NCBI GenBank assembly: GCA_037783545.1
Contig: JBBELK010000105.1
Location: 1 to 64,000 of the forward strand
Length of the DNA: 64,000 bases
DNA from: Henricia sp. BOLD:AAB3569
Lineage: Eukaryota > Echinodermata > Asteroidea > Spinulosida > Echinasteridae
Direction: 5' to 3'
A program made the position numbers and the translations under genes. Below, in pieces: positions 42,157-55,200 of the stretch (position 1 is the first letter of the stretch; every line of letters starts with the position of its first letter). The notes below the pieces were generated by a model. It saw nothing but the letters and a program-made list of their open reading frames with translations, ran no database searches and was not told the DNA's origin.

Positions 42157-42607
42157 TAGCTAAGATAATCTCAGCTCTTGCTTTATCATTTTTCATTGGG
42201 ATGTGGTCTTTTCACCAGTAGAGCTGAGAAGCTTTAAGAACATGAACACGCTATCACAAAACGAATGTGTCATTTTCTCACCGTGACACACTAATTCCCC
42301 CTAAAACTCACCCAAACCTTGTCAGGCATAACCACTAGTACTACGCAGGTCCTTGAGGGAAATAACCAGCCACGATGAATATTTTGCCAACAATTCCAGC
42401 GAAACAAACCGGTATGCTCACAGCCTAGCCGTTGTCTGGTTGTTATGTTGTGTTCAAAAAGTCTATCTGCCTAGTCTGTGTACAAAGGAATACCAATGCG
42501 CATTGGTTACCAGACGTGATCTATTTTTAAAGCTTCTCAGCTCTACTGGTGAAAAGACCACATCCCAATGAAAAATGATAAAGCAAGAGCTGAGATTATC
42601 TTAGCTA
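42157..42607. mobile_element. Inverted-repeat element with identical 81-bp ends
   Basis: Bases 42157-42237 (TAGCTAAGATAATCTCAGCT...) and 42527-42607 are perfect inverse copies over 81 bp. The 290-bp middle is unique and non-coding. Perfect arms suggest a recent insertion or arm conversion. Confidence 0.92.
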
Positions 42608-43504
42608 CACCAAAAAGGGTTAATATTTTAAAGGAAAGTTAATTTACACGTACATATACAAACAAACATTGAAAACCATTGAAAAAGGCCTAGGCCTACT
42701 TAAACTTCTTAGTACTAGATCATGTCCATGTTGCATGTCCATGTCCTGACCTTGAACTGAAGTTGAACACAAATTGAACAGAATGGAAATGGAATGCCAA
42801 ATTGCAAGCTGAAGCTGACAAAAAGTAAACTCTGGGCAGGTAAATATTGGTAATATTTATTAAACTTATCCTACCTTCTTTTGGTGAACCACACAAATTG
42901 GCCGAGCTTAATATATCAGAAGACACATCGAACGAAACTCGTTTTCAGCTGACAGAATTTGAACAGAAAATCCCGAGTCATCTTCTCCGCGCTTCGAGAA
43001 ACGCAAACCGCGGCGACCACACACCTTTTTTTTCGTGCGTCATTCATCACCCAGACTGATCAGCTGATACGTCGAGTGCGGTACCGAGAACACAGGGAAC
43101 CAGATCGTTCCGGTTTGTTGAAGGTTGTCAACATATTTTATCAACAAGATTCCTGTCCTCCGATTGGTTAATGGAGACGACGCCCACAAAATTGCATCAT
43201 TTTCTTCACGGGGACTGAACTAAAGAGGGCGCTATACAAATTTTACGTTTACATCACTTGGTGTGTTCGTTTAACTTCCCCGAGTTACTTTGGATCGTTC
43301 GCTTAGCCATGATTTTATGGTGGTACATCCGATCCGAGAGCATTATCTCGGGGAACTCCTACTAATCTAAGCAAATAAAATTGTTGAAATCGGCCAAATT
43401 TTATACATTGAACTTTCGAAATACACTGGTGCTTTTTTTTTTATTCCTTCCTTATACGTATTCAAAGAAGAATAAAGTAAAACTTAAACAGATTTATAAC
43501 CAAA

Positions 43505-43690
43505 CAGATGAGAAAAAAACATATTGTGGTCCTCATCGGAATTCGAACCCGACACCTCGGACATGCTGGCCAGATGATCTACCACCTGAACTGTGACGCA
43601 AGAAGTCTCGGGTTCGAATCCCGATAAGGTCCATACGATTTTTCTCTCATCCCATATTTGGTTAATTTTCTGAAACGACCCACCAAAGAA
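43505..43690. mobile_element. SINE family C, two tRNA-like pieces in opposite orientation
   Basis: The minus strand of about 43520-43602 reads CAGTTCAGGTGGTAGATCAT (box A) and GGGTTCGAATTCCGATGAGG (box B), a tRNA-like head. Immediately after it on the plus strand comes TCTCGGGTTCGAATCCCGAT then AAGGTCCATACGATTTTTCTC, the 3' part of the same family. The pair could form a hairpin. Not a functional tRNA gene: the heads are not flanked by a proper acceptor stem. Confidence 0.7.
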
Positions 43691-44825
43691 AGTGAATAGG
43701 CCAAAATAGTGACAATTTTTAAAACATGTAATTTCGAACTTTAGACACCACAGTCCGACAGACTAGTTGCCAACCCTCCCGGAATTTGCAACATATTCTT
43801 CGGAAAATTACTAATTTTGTCAGTCCTGGCAAAATGGATAGAAGAAACCTCCTGGATTGTCAATTAACAACCTAAGATAAAAACGGACTGAAAGAAATGT
43901 ACAAAATGTGATGACGCAACTGGGAGTGAAAGAAACTCACAAAAACGCAACTTTCGCATGCGCAATCGTGACCTGTTATCGATACGAAAAGTTTGAAAAG
44001 TTGCAGCAGGCGTGAAGATTAATTTTCACTTGGGAGAAATATCGAATCAAATCCATGGAAAAACAACATCGATAAGTTCTGCCCTTTCGAGACAAAAGTG
44101 GGGGAAAAGGTGCGCTCAACAATTTTGTCCGCCATGTAAATACCATGATTACGTCCGTTGCCGTGATCCATTGTAAAGCATATAGAGCCTCCCTTTGAAT
44201 GCAGACGTGCAAGGACGCCATAGCAAGCACATCTGGATAATTAATTTCTTCCTGGTTTTATCGAAAACAGAATCTAAAATGTTAAATTTTAATTGTCAAA
44301 ATATGCACAATTTCAACAAAACAGGTGTATTTGGCAGGCTAATAAAACACGAACTAATGATAACGACAAGCCATATATTTGTGCTTGCTGCCTTGTTTAT
44401 TTTAACCAAAAAGGAATACCATTCATTTCAGACTGAGCCAAGAAACTTTAGATGAATTTGGATTTACTCCAAATATCTTTGCTCACCTTGAAAAGAAAAG
44501 AAAAACCACACCCATAGGTTTCTCTAAATGTTAGGAAACGATTGTTACCGAGGCTTAGGGGCAGCTGCAAAAGTGTGTTTGTAGGACAGTTTACCAACAT
44601 ATTTTTCTCTTGCCGTTGTAGACATTTTATTCTCAAATATTGGAATTAAACAAACGTGGAAGGACAGTTTGGTTTTATTTCCAGTAGGCCTCGGGAATGA
44701 AATGAATACAACGAACAGCAGGCTGGCTCATGTTGAAATGGGCCTTTGGGGGAGGGTATCAAGATCAACCGTTTTGTACATGTACAATACAAACCAGTAT
44801 CCATTTCCGTTTTACAGATACAGTG

Positions 44826-45216
44826 CGAAACGTGATGTGAACACGAATTGGCATTTAATACATGTACAAATTGCATTGTTGACATTTAAAGCCCTTCATG
44901 GATATGCACCATCTTACATTCAAGACTTGCTACAAGTCCGCACAATGAGACCGAGTCTCAGGTCAACAGGTAACACGCTCTATGTCCCTAGAACCCGTCT
45001 GGTAACCTATGGGGTTAGGGCATTTTCTAGTTATGCACCCCGTCTTTGGAATTCTTTGCCAAATGAGCTGAGAGCCACACATGATATTTCTGTCTTTAAA
45101 CGTCATTTAAAGACATTTCTTTTTCACCAGGCTTTTCACAACAATTAGTGACTTTCTTTCTTGACCTGGCGCCTTTGAATGGCCTCCAGATATTGTGCGC
45201 CTAATAAGTGCTTTGC

Positions 45217-45250
<34 letters not shown>
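44826..45250 (+). mobile_element. 3' end of a non-LTR retrotransposon (L2/CR1-type LINE)
   Basis: The frame ending at 45148 reads ALLTFKALHGYAPSYIQDLL, VPRTRLVTYGVRAFSSYAPR and LWNSLPNELRATHDISVFKR, then KTFLFHQAF and stop. This is the conserved C-terminus of reverse transcriptases of L2/CR1-like elements. After the stop come a short 3' region (TTGTGCGCCTAATAAGTGCT) and an (ATT)n tail at 45218-45249. The rest of the element is missing: a typical 5'-truncated, dead copy. Confidence 0.88.
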
Positions 45251-45334
45251 CATTATTCAAAATTAATTACCAAAAATTTATTTTGATGCGTAAATTTACC
45301 TTATGAGTGAAGACAAGTCTGTTGCAATGTTAAC

Positions 45335-45446
45335 CAGTGGCGGATCCAGTCTCATTAAAATACAGGAATACAATGCATTTCAGGGGGTCCGACCCCCTGA
45401 ATTCCATTGTATTCCTGTATTTTAATGATTCTGATTCCGCCTCTGG
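45335..45446. mobile_element. hAT-like palindromic MITE (CAGTGGCGGATCCAG end)
   Basis: The left end CAGTGGCGGATCCAGTCTCA and the right end TGATTCTGATTCCGCCTCTG are imperfect inverses. The centre TCAGGGGGTCCGACCCCCTGA is a perfect palindrome. Ends of the form CAGTGGCG are typical of hAT-superfamily elements. Confidence 0.75.
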
Positions 45447-45512
45447 TATATACCTTTCAATGGTGAAATACGTCACCATAATAACCTCAGTAATTTAAAC
45501 AACGCTGAATGC

Positions 45513-45770
45513 CGCAATGGGGCGACATTTCGGGAAGACTCTCACCGGAGACCACCGAAATTTCGGCAAGAGTGACTCAAAATGACACCTTATTTTTTTA
45601 CCCGAAGCTTCCAAAAATGGTTGCAGACCAAAGAGAAACAGCTCGTTTTTGACCTAAAAAAATGAATTTTAAACTAAAATATTAGGGCGACACCAAAATG
45701 TCGCCCTATTGAGCAGGTCGCCCTAATATAGCTTTTTTACACACGATTTGTCGCCCTATTCTAGCATTGA
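45513..45770 (+). repeat. AGGGCGACA-family repeat, copy 3
   Basis: GCAATGGGGCGACATTTCGG to GATTTGTCGCCCTATTCTAG. Same structure as copy 1, including ACCACCGAAATTTCGGCAAG in the 5' part. It lies about 500 bp downstream of the EEF1D stop codon. Confidence 0.8.
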
Positions 45771-46274
45771 TAGTAATTACACACAGGAGGAATTGGGTAG
45801 AAATAATCCCACGGGATAAATCATGTAAACAGATTAATATCTGGGGAACTTTTACATGAAAACAGATAAATAACTGAGGAAATTTCACAAAGGCCCCGAG
45901 AAATTTCACAAAGCTTGTGAGCTAAAAAAAGTGCCTGTCTGAGAATATTTTTGCCAAGAAAACATTCTAGCTGAAATGTCAAGTGACATATCGATGCTGT
46001 TGATTCCTTGCATAGTATTAAATGCCAAGTACACAGTTTCTGAGCAATTTGCTGAATAATAGTAAAATACACTGTGTGCAAACACAATAGATGTAAAACG
46101 AGAGCGTGAACCAGTAACCATTGTTACGGTCCAGCGCCTGCGTCAGACTCTGCCAGTGCATATCTTCACAAAATGGCAGTTTTTTGTGAAGATGTTTGAC
46201 TTAATTTAGCCACCCTTCAAGCATAGGAAGACTTGCAACCCATGAAACAAACGCCAAACCTGATTCTCTTCAAT

Positions 46275-49200
46275 CTAGATCTTATTAAAGGCAGCAATGT
46301 CCACACTTTGAACCTGAAAGAAGAAAAAAACACACAAAAAGGACCTTAAAATGTAATTTGAAAGCTTGGCATGTGCAATGGATAAACAAAAAAAGGCAGA
46401 GGACTTTCACACTGATACCCTGAGATTAAGGGCAGATGTACATGTATGTCACTTTACAGTATTATGGCCTAGCAGTTAGTGTCCTTGGGCAAGACACTTG
46501 CATATTTCTATTCCATGCTGAAAATCTATCAAGTGGTCAATGGGCAACAGCTTTGGGCAGCTAAGCTCAATAAGCCAATAATGCGAAGGATTTACAAGAA
46601 AAAAACAAGTACTCACAACAAAAATGGCACTAGAAAAATTTGCATTGTTCTAACCACAGAAAGCAGAAAGGGTCCCCGAAATGCTAAATAACCTTTTGGC
46701 ACAGTTTTTGCTGCATATAAAGGATTACTTGTTTAGAAAGACATTACCACTGTTCATTTTGATCCCCTATTAATAAAAGGTGGCATTTTTCAACAAAAAC
46801 CTCACAAAAGGTGGCATTTTTATGTACAAAAACTCACATACTGTTTGGGGAATGTCACTTTAGCAACACACAGCAGAAAAGCAAAGAAAAAACATAAGAC
46901 TTTAAACTGGAATTATGGAAAATTGCTGTAGTTTCTAGCCTTAGTTTTTTCATGACGTACAACAGGCATGTAAAACAAACTCAAACAACCATGGGTTATA
47001 CCTTTCTGCAAATTGGAGAAAATACTAAAATCTTTTATCTAAAAATTCATACCAGGATTTCGTGTTTGGTGATCTCCTCTTCAAGAAAATCAGTTCCAAC
47101 TTTGTCGTCTTCGATAACACAAGAGATCTGAAGTTTCTTGATACCGTAACCCACAGGAACAAGTTTAGCTACAAAAAACAAAATGAAGACACACACACTT
47201 ATCAGATATTAACTTGCAATATTTCAATACAATTTTTAACTTTGATCTATTGTCAAACAGACGGCACCTACCCAAATAAAACAAAATAAAAAATCTGTGT
47301 CTTTCTACAGTGAAGAGGGCATTTGGCAATACAGACCATATTTTCCAGAAAATACCTTTGTCTGGTCTAAAAATAGAAGAAATCAGTTTCAGTTGTTCTG
47401 AAGAGATAACTTAGGCCAAAAAAGGGTTACAAATAGTGTGACAACATAGCTTTCTAAATACCCAAATTTCCAAAATACGCTCTTAACCAGGACGGCCTAA
47501 AATGTAACACAAGTGTCCGTCCCGGTTACGAGCGTAACTATTTGTAACCCTTTTTGGGCCTAAGTTATCTCTTCAGAACAACTGAAACTTATTTTTTTTA
47601 TTTTGAGACCAAACAAAGGTATTTCCTCGAAAATATGGTCTGTGTTGCCAAAATGCCCCTTTTACCGTGGAAAGACCCATCTCAAAGTAAAATATTGCTG
47701 TGTTCACTTCGTTTGGCCATGGCCAGTAAAAAAAAAAAAGGCTACATCACCAAGTATGGTAGCTACTCACATGCTCCCCATAACAGACCGTCAGTTTTAA
47801 CTGCTCGCACAACCTTTTCTATGTCCTTCATATCTGAATAAAGAAGCACAAAGCATGCATCAAGAACACTGGCTTGAGTATGTAAGAGGTCATGGGTTCG
47901 AGTCCCACTCAGCACACAATAAAGCTTTTCACATAAGTCTTGGCATTCAGTGTTGATAACTTACATTTTGAAGACCGAGCGAGACAAAACTGAAAACAAT
48001 TTATATATACTGTCCATCAATTTACTTTTGAGTTAACTAAATAAAATAACAGAAAAATCTATATTTGCAAAGTTTTGTGAATTGGTAATTATGATGAAAA
48101 TGTAGAGATAAGGTATGTTTTATAAATATACTTTATTCAAAATAATAAAAAGGATGCATTGGTATTCATATGTCAATATGAAGATGTAAAACGGTCAATC
48201 TTGGTACCAATTAGAGTCGGGGAAACTTCAGAAAAATTTACATTAATTTCCATAAAATTGCATTATTAGGGTCCCAATATTAATCAAGACAATGTGACTC
48301 TTACCTGTTTCATCGTCCCACTAAAATAAATTTATGAATGAAAGAGAGAAAAAAAATCAGGTGAGAAATTAACAATAATTAATAAGAAAAAGGCAGTTGA
48401 CTACATAAGCAGTTCACAATCAAAACATTTTTGTAAATTTAATTTTATTTTTTTTTTATAAATGAAATGAAATGAAATTCATAACGTCATAATTGCCCTC
48501 ATCAGCTTCACCTTGGGAGTTATTCATATCCGGGTCCCTATCCAGTTTTAAAAAAAGAGGCCAATCACACATTTTTACCTCTGAAAAATCCTGTACATTT
48601 AGAAATTATTAACATGATATAAAACAAACATGCCTTCATACCCTCATAAAAATACAAACTGAAAGTCAAACTGAAACAGATGATTACAGTACTATATATA
48701 AGCCCCTTTCCCGTATTAGGACCGTTTTGGGTAGAGAGCTCACAGAGACCACTAAATCTTCAAATTTGGTGGGAAAAAGGTCATGAATTGACACCGATTT
48801 TCTCGACTTAAAGCTCTCATAAACATGTTTTTTTAACTAGACGAAAATGGATTGCGACCTAATAAAAATGGTTAAAAACCTAATAAAAATGGTTTTTGAC
48901 CTAAAAAAGATGGTTTTTGAAGCACTTATCATTAGGGCGACCGATAGCCGGTCGCCCTAATACGGCCGGTCCCCCTAATACGCCTTTTTTACCCACATCC
49001 GGTCGCCCTATCACGGGTATAAGGAAGATATATATATATATATCTATATTTATTTGTTTAAACCAGCTTTTTCATTGAAATGTTTTTCAGGCTGTAGTAA
49101 TTAAAGACTTTGATATTTGTGAAACTACTGATTTAAACAAGAAAATGGATTTTGCATTCAAATTCAGGACTCACCGGTTTGACGTCAAGTATAATGCTGG

Positions 49201-52200
49201 ACTTGGCTATGACGACTTTCTTGGCTGTGTGAACAACACAAAAAAGAAGATTTTTATTAAATTCATTGAGGCTTGGTTTGCACTGCGCTCGTCCGTCTGT
49301 ATCGGTATATGGAGCGATTCAGACGCAAACCAAACGCAAAGGGATGAAGAACGCAAGACGGATGAAAAACGGACCAAAGGAAAGGCGCCTTAAATCGTAT
49401 ATGTTGGCATCTCTGTGACACGCACGCCGATGCAGTGCACTGAATGTAGCCTTTCCGCGTCAAACTCTTGGTGGTATCTGTAATATGAAACGCCCAAATT
49501 AACTTACGTTTCTTTGTAGTTTCCGCCTTCCTCTCAGCTACCATCTTGGCATAACCTTCATCGTCACCCTGTAGGATCAAAATATTCATCCAATTATCAT
49601 TTTGTTGTTACAGCTCATAACTCGTTTTGCAATATTTCATGGCTACCAAATTCAATATAATTAGCCATAGGGTCTTTCTATAAATTAGGGGTCCAAAAGT
49701 GTGGCATTTAGTGTCCCCCGTTACACCTGATAGGTGTTATTTTTCGTACAAAAATCATTAAAATGGCTTTTAAACCATTTTGTATGAATTGTACTTTATG
49801 TACACACTCTTTGAGATGGAAAGTATTTAAAGAATGTGTCCTGAATTTACAAAAACAAGATGTAAAATGTAACGGGGGGACACCAAAGCTGGACCCCTAA
49901 TTTATAGAAAGACCCCATAGGTTTCTTTATTTTTTTTGCTAAGATACACACTCAAACCTAGAAAAAAGCTCCAACAATGCAGCATACCAAAATGCATCTT
50001 CCTCCATAATAATCCTGATTTGGTTTTAATCCTCCACAATCTTTCAAATCCTCTGGGAGGATTCGGGAGAACTGAGGGGGGTTAAGGGTGGCACCAGTAT
50101 CCACATAAAGAAAACATTTACACATTTTGTACTGACCAATCATTGTGCAAGTACAAATGATCCACCTGTTTAGGTGTAAGACAATTACCTTCATTAAACC
50201 CAATATAATGTGCAGCGCATCTAAACATATCCTTATGGAATGTGCGCTGTATAAATGTAATAATTATATTGTGAAGGAAAATAGCAATCTACGTAATTTT
50301 TCGTGATCCACGTGATTCACTGATTGTGTGTCTAAAATTGTTAGACACATTGCACTACAGATGTAGTGTAGTAGATCAGTCTATAAAGCAAAAAATCATT
50401 ACAATACATACATCTTTGTCTAAATCAAACATATCACTGTCAATGCTATCATCGTCGTCATCATCCTCGGACACTTCTTGCTTCGATGGTGCAGCCTGCA
50501 AAAGTGATTAAGGAATCAAAAATTAGGATTTCTGTTTTAAATTGAAAACTTCAAATTTACTTATAATACTTGCTATTGATGACAGTACCACGAAGAGTAT
50601 CAGTCAATTTATACTGAGCGACAACAGAAATAAGAATTTCTTAGGAAACAAGTAAATAATAAAAATTTAAAACGTCTTTTCTATTTAAGTTCACATAACA
50701 GACTAGTTACCGATGACTACATAAAGTTTGTGTGTGGTAAAAATTTCCACTCAGATTGACTTTAAAAAAAAATAAAAATAGAGAAAATTTTTAAGATTAT
50801 TTTGTTGCTTGGTTTAAATGTGCAAGTCACAGTAATAATTATTAAATGTAACATTTTTATTAAGTTATTTCACCCTATGAGATTAAGACTTACTGGAGGT
50901 GCAGACCCTGAAGATGTTTTGTCGAGTGCATCAACCCTTGCTGTTAGTTTCTTAACCTGTGCTTCAAGATCGGACGTTACTGCATAACAAAAAAACAAGA
51001 AGAAAACAACTGTCATCAAGTGTAAATGCCTCATTTTTTGTGCAATTATAGATTAACCTGAAACCCCTTGCAAGAGGTCTCGGGTTCAAATCCTCATGAG
51101 AACCATATAATTTTTCTCTCATACAATGTTTGGTTTTTCATGGTGATTTGGCACCATACAGAATATTGTATTCTTTTTATTTATTTTATTATTATTTATT
51201 TACCACATCCAACAGCGGAGAGACCGCCAATTACAGGAATGGGAGCAAGTGTGGTTGAGTGCCTTGCTCAAGGGCACAGGTGCCACAACCCGTTGCGGCC
51301 CGGAATCGAACCTACATTCTAGTACTAGCACAGGAACTTAAGTTCGACGCACTAGACCGCTCGGCCGTAACACCCCACCCCATTCAATACAGATGATTTG
51401 AAATTCTTTCATGTTTTAAGCCCGCCGCACACCTTTGCGATTCACCGGCCCATCGAACACCGGACCATCGGATCCGGAAAAATAAAACAAGTTTGATTTG
51501 CTCCGGTCTTATAGCATACGGTCAGACTGGCCCGAATTGTTTCAGCGCACACCTTTCCGGTATGTGGTCCGATGATCCGATTATCCGGTAAATCACAAAG
51601 GTGTGCGGCGGGCTTTATTGTCTTTTACCTTTACGTAGTTGAGCGTTTTCTTTCTCTAAAGCAGAGATTCGTGCCGTCACTTCAGAGCTTTCTACAGCCA
51701 CGCCAATCCCAAGACCAACTCCCTGAAAAACATTGGAGAGATGTTACAAAATACGCGGTAAATTGCTATTAAAGGGAGACTTTTATTTGTGCATGTATAT
51801 GGCATGATTCTTTTCGAGACTTAACAGAAGTTTGAAACTTATTTTTGTTTTTCAAACTAACAATTCTTAACCATCATCCCATGATTTGCTAGCTTTCTAT
51901 ATATCAGTGGTTCTCAAACAGACAGTTCTAAGACAATTGTATGGTAAAAACGGCTTAACTCAAAAAGTACAGTTGTACCAAAAATACATTTGGACCAAAA
52001 CAGAATTTAAATATAAATGTATGAGAGAATGAAGACAAGAAGTGTACAATTTTCTGTGCCCTAATTTAAACGAGCATAAACAATATTTCCACAGAAAAGC
52101 CAAGAAAAAACAAAAAGTTGGGACGAAGGAGGAAAAATGAAGTTACAAAACAAAGGTTAATGTGTAATAAGGAAAAGTTAATCATGGACAGCAAACTGAA

Positions 52201-55200
52201 AACTACACAGCAAAGGTTTTTAAAAAGTACACACATATCTGCAGTCTATTTAAACCAGTGCTAACAACTACTCTGACAAAACACGGATCTATGAGTTGTG
52301 TTACATTGTAAGTTGCATTCCGCGTCACACGTTGTGTCATATGTGATGTCACAAGTTATGTTACACATATGTCACATGTCTTATCACATATTGCGTTTGG
52401 GTTGTATATCACGTCACATATCGTGTCACACATCAAGTCACATGTCCCAAAACACATCCCATCATATGTCCTATCACATGTCCCATCCCAACATATTCTC
52501 AACACATTTCACAAATTTAACAAAAACGAATTTTCAAGACAAGTTTCAAAGTCCGAGACCCAAATTAAGACCGGAGTAATGATCACAATTATGACTGTTG
52601 TGGGATTACTTTGCTAAAACTGTCTCTAAAAACATGGCATGCACAAGAGACAACAAACAAACAAACAAATACAGTGAAAAATGTTAGCTAGAACCCCAAA
52701 ATGGAACAACCACAAGTTCAACACAGATTTTATTGAGCTTGTGCCAATGACGTCATTTTGGGAGTCAAATAATGCCGCGTCGTTGTGGAAGCAATGTGCG
52801 TGCGCGTTGTGTGTGTCCATAGCGCGCGTAACGCACTATGCTAAGGCTCCCATTGGTGAATTAAACTGCGTTACGCCCACCAGAGACACACACAACGCGC
52901 ACGCATATCCCTTCCACAATGACTCAGCATTATTTGACTCCCAAAATGGCGTATTCGCACATGTTCAAAGGGGGTCAATAAAAAAATGTTAACAATCACA
53001 GAAAACATGCATTTAAATATGTTATGAAAGAAATATCTACGAGGGTAGGAGAGTATGGCATGCGAAAATAAATTTGTACACATTAGCTTAGGAACTATTT
53101 ATTACTGGACATTGCAACGTGGACTTGTCTACTCACAGAATTCAGTGTGTTTTGGATATTTTGTCGTGCACGTGCAATCTGACCGGCGAGGCCGCTGTTG
53201 GCCAATTCTGATTGGCTGTCAGCTGAGGCGGATGCCTGTGTACAGATTGGAGTGCAGAGAGAAACAACTAGGTGTAATTTGCACATACGAACAGACGGTG
53301 AGACTAACGTCTACAAATCCCACAATTAAGTAGGCAAGCCTGCTTAATTGCCAATTTAGATTAGGATTATGATTTATAATTTTTTTTCCTGCTTCTTAAC
53401 TAAACTACATAAGCGGTGTCTGCATTGGACTGCATTGGAGTTTTTACTAAGCTGATGGTTAAATGAAAAATGGCTAAATTTTACTGCTGTCCGCATTTGG
53501 ACTTTTTCGAGACCATGGGAGAGCATGCGCAGTGTCCCTTCGCAGTATGACCTTCACGGCCTGGACGTACCGTGTACGCTTTCCATAGCGCTTTGACTGA
53601 CTCGTTGTGTCCGCACAGGAAAAGTAATCGCTGGACTCAGGAAAAGTAACTGAGAGAAAAACGTCCTAGGCTTGTCCGCACTGGACTAAAAATGGGAAAA
53701 GGACCCATCGTCTCGGTTCGTTTAAAAAAAAAAGTCCAATGCGGACAGTCCTATAAATACGCAGCAGTTAATATCCAGGTTAGCAAACCCAAGTTGCCTA
53801 TTGACCAATTAGAGGCTTTGGGGAGAGGGCCAATTGTAGTAAAGTGCCTTGCTCAAAGACACACAAGTTCGTGGCCATAACACGTTATGGTTCTGAAACT
53901 GAAGCTACTTGATCATGCACAGAAATTGTGTGCTGTAACATAATACGACTTCTCAATTTTATTTTAACATCAAATGTCCTGAAAAGATACTTTGCTTCCT
54001 AGCTGGGAGAAGTGAGAATTAATGGTTGATTATGGGCACCATGGGCTGATGGATTAATGGGAACAGCCACCAGGATAAATCTCTAATTATGCAGATGACT
54101 GAGGGGATCTAAAGCAATGAATTAGGGATTAAAAGTGGGTTTGAATTGTCTTAAACATACGTTTTAAACCGGATAGGGGCCTGGACGCTGATAATGGCCC
54201 AAGCCGAAGGCGCGGGCCATTATTAGCGTCCAGGCCCTATCCGGTTTTAAACGGATTGTTTAAGACCTGCCAAACCCACTTTTAATCCCATTCATAAATA
54301 CCTTTTTTGTGTAAATCGGTAAAACTCACGCGCGTTACGCGTAATGCAAGCGTGTTGTATGCGCACGCACACAATCGGGTACTTGTCACAGTGCACAATT
54401 TGCTTTCGGAAGCGTGCAGTTTCTGTATGCGTGTTTCATACGCGCCGACCAGAGCGAGGGTGCGGCCTCGAGCCATAGGCTCAAAAGTGTTTAAGACTGA
54501 CTGGGCCTTTATCATCTGTTTAAAACTGCCCACGTGACATGCTCTCGGCCAATAGGGATGCGTAAACTGTCTAAGGTATTTATGAATCTTCAATAAAATT
54601 GTTTTCCTATCAGAAAATTTAAACATCAATGTGGATGATATGAAATGCATTGCAAAACAGCTTAAACTGTGTTAGTAGGATGTGAATGCAAGGTGTAACT
54701 GGCAACTGCAAGGTAAACAACAAAGTATTACATGTATATAAAAAATGATAACGTCCCAATATAAACGTCAAAAACAACACTTTTAGCCTTCTAAAGGTAA
54801 TCTCAGATAATTGCACAGAAGGTCAATGGGTCAACTCTACTTGGATGTTCTTAGGTATATTCAAGTGGAATACAGTCATATGCCACTTTTATATTTCAGA
54901 TATTTCAATCTATTTTATCATTTAATAATTGCTGTATTCTTGAAGGACAGATACAGTAGCGAAATTATATTTTGTTTATAAAGTTGACAAGATTTCTGAG
55001 CAATTTGCATTAACAAAAATGTATTCAGCACCGAATAAAAAACGATTAAAAACTGATAGTAAAAAAAAGAAAATGTGCCCTTTGATTAAATTTGCCTATT
55101 ATTTGAAATTTGATAGCTTGAACCCTTTAATTCTTGATAATTTTACTTGTTTGCTCATCAACTTCATGAAATTAACAGAACAGTTTAATAAAAGCTTAAA

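Larger units (their letters stand above)
39760..46274. other. Gap between threonine ammonia-lyase and EEF1D
   Basis: This holds the upstream region of the threonine ammonia-lyase and the downstream flank of EEF1D. Both genes are on the minus strand. It contains two inverted-repeat elements, SINE pieces, a LINE 3' end, a hAT-like palindrome and an AGGGCGACA repeat (listed separately). I see no gene in 39.9-41.3, 42.7-43.5 and 43.7-44.7 kb. Confidence 0.5.

Noticed and set aside
44195-44455. 86-codon plus-strand open frame
   Set aside because: No family resemblance, no neighbouring exons; typical chance frame in AT-rich DNA.
52298-52617. Overlapping Ser/His/Val-rich plus-strand frames
   Set aside because: They come from a degenerate CACATGTC simple repeat in an EEF1D intron.
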